A DNA stretch of 5,877 bases from Thermoplasmata archaeon (GTDB lineage: Archaea; Thermoplasmatota; Thermoplasmata; Lutacidiplasmatales; UBA184), in NCBI GenBank assembly GCA_021848165.1, contig JAJZMW010000013.1:1-5877 (forward strand), given 5' to 3'. Within the stretch, counting starts at the first letter, position 1; the number at the start of each line of letters is the position of its first letter. Below the pieces are notes generated by a model. The model saw only the letters and a program-made list of their open reading frames with translations. It ran no database searches and was not told the origin of the DNA. The translations under genes and the position numbers were made by a program. Shown here in pieces: positions 4,642-5,877 of this stretch.

Positions 4642-5826
4642 CTACGTCGGAAGTTGCGTCCCGCAGTTGGGGCAGAACTTCCCCGACCCCGTCACGGTCT
4701 CGTGGCACTTGGGGCACGTCCGCGGGGCGGGGGCGGCGGGGGGGGCCGGTGGGGCCATCGCCGCGCCGCAGCTGGGACAGAACTTCGAACTCGCTGGCAC
4801 CGGTTGCCCGCACTTCGGACAGGCGACCGTCGGCGTCGCCGCCGCGGGGGCGGCTCCGACCGGAGTACCGCAACTCGGGCAGAACCGGGTCCCCGGGGGG
4901 ATCAGGGCGCCGCACTTCGGGCACGGGGTGGACGGGCCGCCGCCGCCGTACATTCCGCCCATCTGACCGCTCATCCCGTAGCCGAGGCCCATTCCGGCCC
5001 CGAGCCCGACCCCGGCCCCGGCGAGCGCTCCCGCGGCGCCGCCTTGGTTCGCCGCGGCGGTGGTCATCGCCTGCCCGGCCTGGTACTGGAGGTAGTTGAC
5101 TCCGAGGACCCCCATCTGGGATCGCGTGTTGACCGCTTTCTGGACCTCGTCCGGCAGGTTGATGGAGAGCCCTTGGATCTGCTGGACCTCGACGCCGAGC
5201 GCGCCGAAGTGTTGCGGGGCGAATCCGAGCACCGCCTGCTCGATCGTCTGGAGCTGGGACGCAAGGTCGGTCACGCGCATCCCCTGGTCCTTGAGCTTCC
5301 CGAGCGTGTTGTAGACCAAGATGACCATCTGGTCCCGCAGACGACCCTCCACGTCGGCGCTCGAGGCGGCGCCGAACGTCCCGACGAACTGGGTGATGAA
5401 GACGTCGGCCGCTTGGAGGCGCCAACGGTAGCTGCCGTACACGCGCAGGCTGACGAGCCCGAAGTCGGGATCCCGGAAGACGTACGGCTCGCTGCTGCCG
5501 AATTTCCCATCGAAGATCCGCTTCTGGAGGTAGTAGACCTCCGCCTGCTGCTGGACCCCCGAGAGCGCCTTGACGAGGCCGCCGACGATCGGCGCGTTGA
5601 GGCTCGTGAGCGAGTACCGGTCGGGCCGATCGATGTAGGCGAGGACCTTTCCGTCCCGGAAGAAGACCGCGATCTCGTCCTCCCGCACGACGATGTTGTC
5701 GTTGAGGCGGATGTTCCGGGGGACCCGCCACATGATGTTCGGGCCCTTGTAGGCGTCCTCCCAGACGATCGTCGTCGAACCGAACAGGCTCCCCCCCTTC
5801 GGCGGTATCGGTTGATTGGCCACCAT
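4642..5826 (-). CDS. SPFH-domain protein with three C-terminal zinc ribbons (YdjI / 'virion core protein' family)
   Basis: A 394-residue protein from the ATG at 5824-5826 (397 from GTG 5835). Residues about 20-235 match the YdjI-type SPFH (band 7) domain: IVVREDEIAVFFRDGKVLAYIDRPDRYSLTSLNAPIVGGL, then AEVYYLQKRIFDGKFGSSEPYVFRDPDFGLVSLRVYGSYRWRL. A Gln-rich helical part (LQTIEQ...EVQKAVNTRSQ) follows. Next come a Gly/Ala/Met-rich linker (about 260-298) and three C-x2-C-x10-C-x2-C ribbons. SPFH proteins oligomerise at membranes; in Bacillus, YdjI with YdjG/YdjH recruits a PspA-type protein to damaged membrane. There is no transmembrane segment or signal peptide at the N terminus, as in YdjI. 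The ATG is preferred over the GTG because AGGTG lies six bases before it, while GGGAG is only three bases from the GTG. It starts 18 bases after another minus-strand gene ends and precedes the zinc-ribbon gene. The envelope-stress role is inferred from family. Confidence 0.9.
   Translation of the reverse strand: MVANQPIPPKGGSLFGSTTIVWEDAYKGPNIMWRVPRNIRLNDNIVVREDEIAVFFRDGKVLAYIDRPDRYSLTSLNAPIVGGLVKALSGVQQQAEVYYLQKRIFDGKFGSSEPYVFRDPDFGLVSLRVYGSYRWRLQAADVFITQFVGTFGAASSADVEGRLRDQMVILVYNTLGKLKDQGMRVTDLASQLQTIEQAVLGFAPQHFGALGVEVQQIQGLSINLPDEVQKAVNTRSQMGVLGVNYLQYQAGQAMTTAAANQGGAAGALAGAGVGLGAGMGLGYGMSGQMGGMYGGGGPSTPCPKCGALIPPGTRFCPSCGTPVGAAPAAATPTVACPKCGQPVPASSKFCPSCGAAMAPPAPPAAPAPRTCPKCHETVTGSGKFCPNCGTQLPT
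4663..4923 (-). repeat. Three tandem zinc-ribbon modules within the SPFH protein
   Basis: The modules start at residues 302, 336 and 371 (ATG numbering), each CPKC...FCPxCG with ten residues between the Cys pairs. They are separated by Ala/Pro-rich linkers of 16 and 17 residues. The regular spacing and near-identical first and last motifs point to internal duplication. A fourth related copy opens the neighbouring gene's product (residues 3-20). Confidence 0.85.
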
Positions 5827-5832
5827 CGCTTC

Positions 5833-5837
5833 CACCT
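5833..5837 (-). promoter_or_regulatory. Shine-Dalgarno selecting the ATG start of the SPFH gene
   Basis: AGGTG on the minus strand lies six bases before the ATG at 5824-5826. It contains the competing GTG (5833-5835). A second purine element, GGGAG (5839-5843), is only three bases from that GTG, too close for a good fit, so the ATG is the likelier start. Confidence 0.55.
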
Positions 5838-5844
5838 GCTCCCG

Positions 5845-5877
5845 TTACACCTGGATGCCCTCGACCACGCGCGTGCG
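5845..5877 (-). CDS. 3' end of an upstream minus-strand gene (partial)
   Basis: An open frame entering from the right edge encodes the last ten residues, RTRVVEGIQV, and stops at TAA (5845-5847), 18 bases before the SPFH start. The short same-strand spacing suggests it belongs to the same operon. Ten residues do not allow a family call, and the frame choice rests mainly on the well-placed stop. Confidence 0.5.
   Translation of the reverse strand, partial: RTRVVEGIQV

Noticed and set aside
4725..4760. A G-rich run that might be a regulatory G-quadruplex
   Set aside because: It lies in the Ala/Pro-rich linker between zinc ribbons two and three, so GC-rich Ala and Pro codons explain it.
1..5877. 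A CRISPR array, insertion sequence or attachment-site pair
   Set aside because: No spaced direct repeats, terminal inverted repeats, transposase or integrase motifs were found; the only repeats are the protein-level zinc ribbons.

Overview
The window looks archaeal, from a GC-rich genome. Four lines of evidence point that way. (1) A tRNA-Ser gene appears to carry a small intron that folds into a bulge-helix-bulge, the substrate of the archaeal splicing endonuclease. (2) The tRNA 3' end has no encoded CCA. (3) A TATA-like element sits about 27 nt from two divergent start codons that lack Shine-Dalgarno sequences, as in leaderless archaeal genes. (4) The gene content is archaeal in style: a thiolase with its DUF35 zinc-ribbon/OB partner, an Hjc-like nuclease, and zinc-ribbon proteins. 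A GC-rich euryarchaeal or Thermoplasmatota lineage would fit, but nothing here fixes the phylum.

Layout: 1-108 (+) is most of tRNA-Ser(GCT), starting at tRNA position 8, with a proposed 31-nt intron at 64-94 (tRNA position 59/60). 46-2116 (-) is a tight three-gene operon: Hjc-like nuclease, then a thiolase-family protein, then a DUF35 protein. Its stops and starts overlap (GTGA, ATGA), and the DUF35 C-terminal tail runs antisense through the tRNA 3' half. 2117-2170 is a 54-bp divergent promoter with one palindromic TATA-like core exactly midway between two GTG starts. 2171-3643 (+) is an unassigned AAA+ ATPase. It converges on 3640-4614 (-) with both stop codons inside one CTAG. 3640-5826 (-) is a two-gene unit: an SPFH-domain protein with three zinc ribbons (YdjI-like), followed by a zinc-ribbon protein with a related ribbon. 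The last 33 bases hold the 3' end of another minus-strand gene.

How the genes relate: the thiolase and DUF35 protein belong together by family precedent, since DUF35 proteins scaffold archaeal thiolase/HMG-CoA synthase complexes. Here, however, the thiolase lacks the usual nucleophilic cysteine (Ser81 instead). The SPFH and zinc-ribbon proteins resemble the membrane-associated YdjI/YdjG type of the PspA envelope-stress set, although no PspA gene is visible. The AAA+ ATPase shares only a promoter with the Hjc-like nuclease; a functional link is inference.

There is no gene-free stretch longer than 300 bases. No CRISPR array, insertion sequence or integrase was seen.
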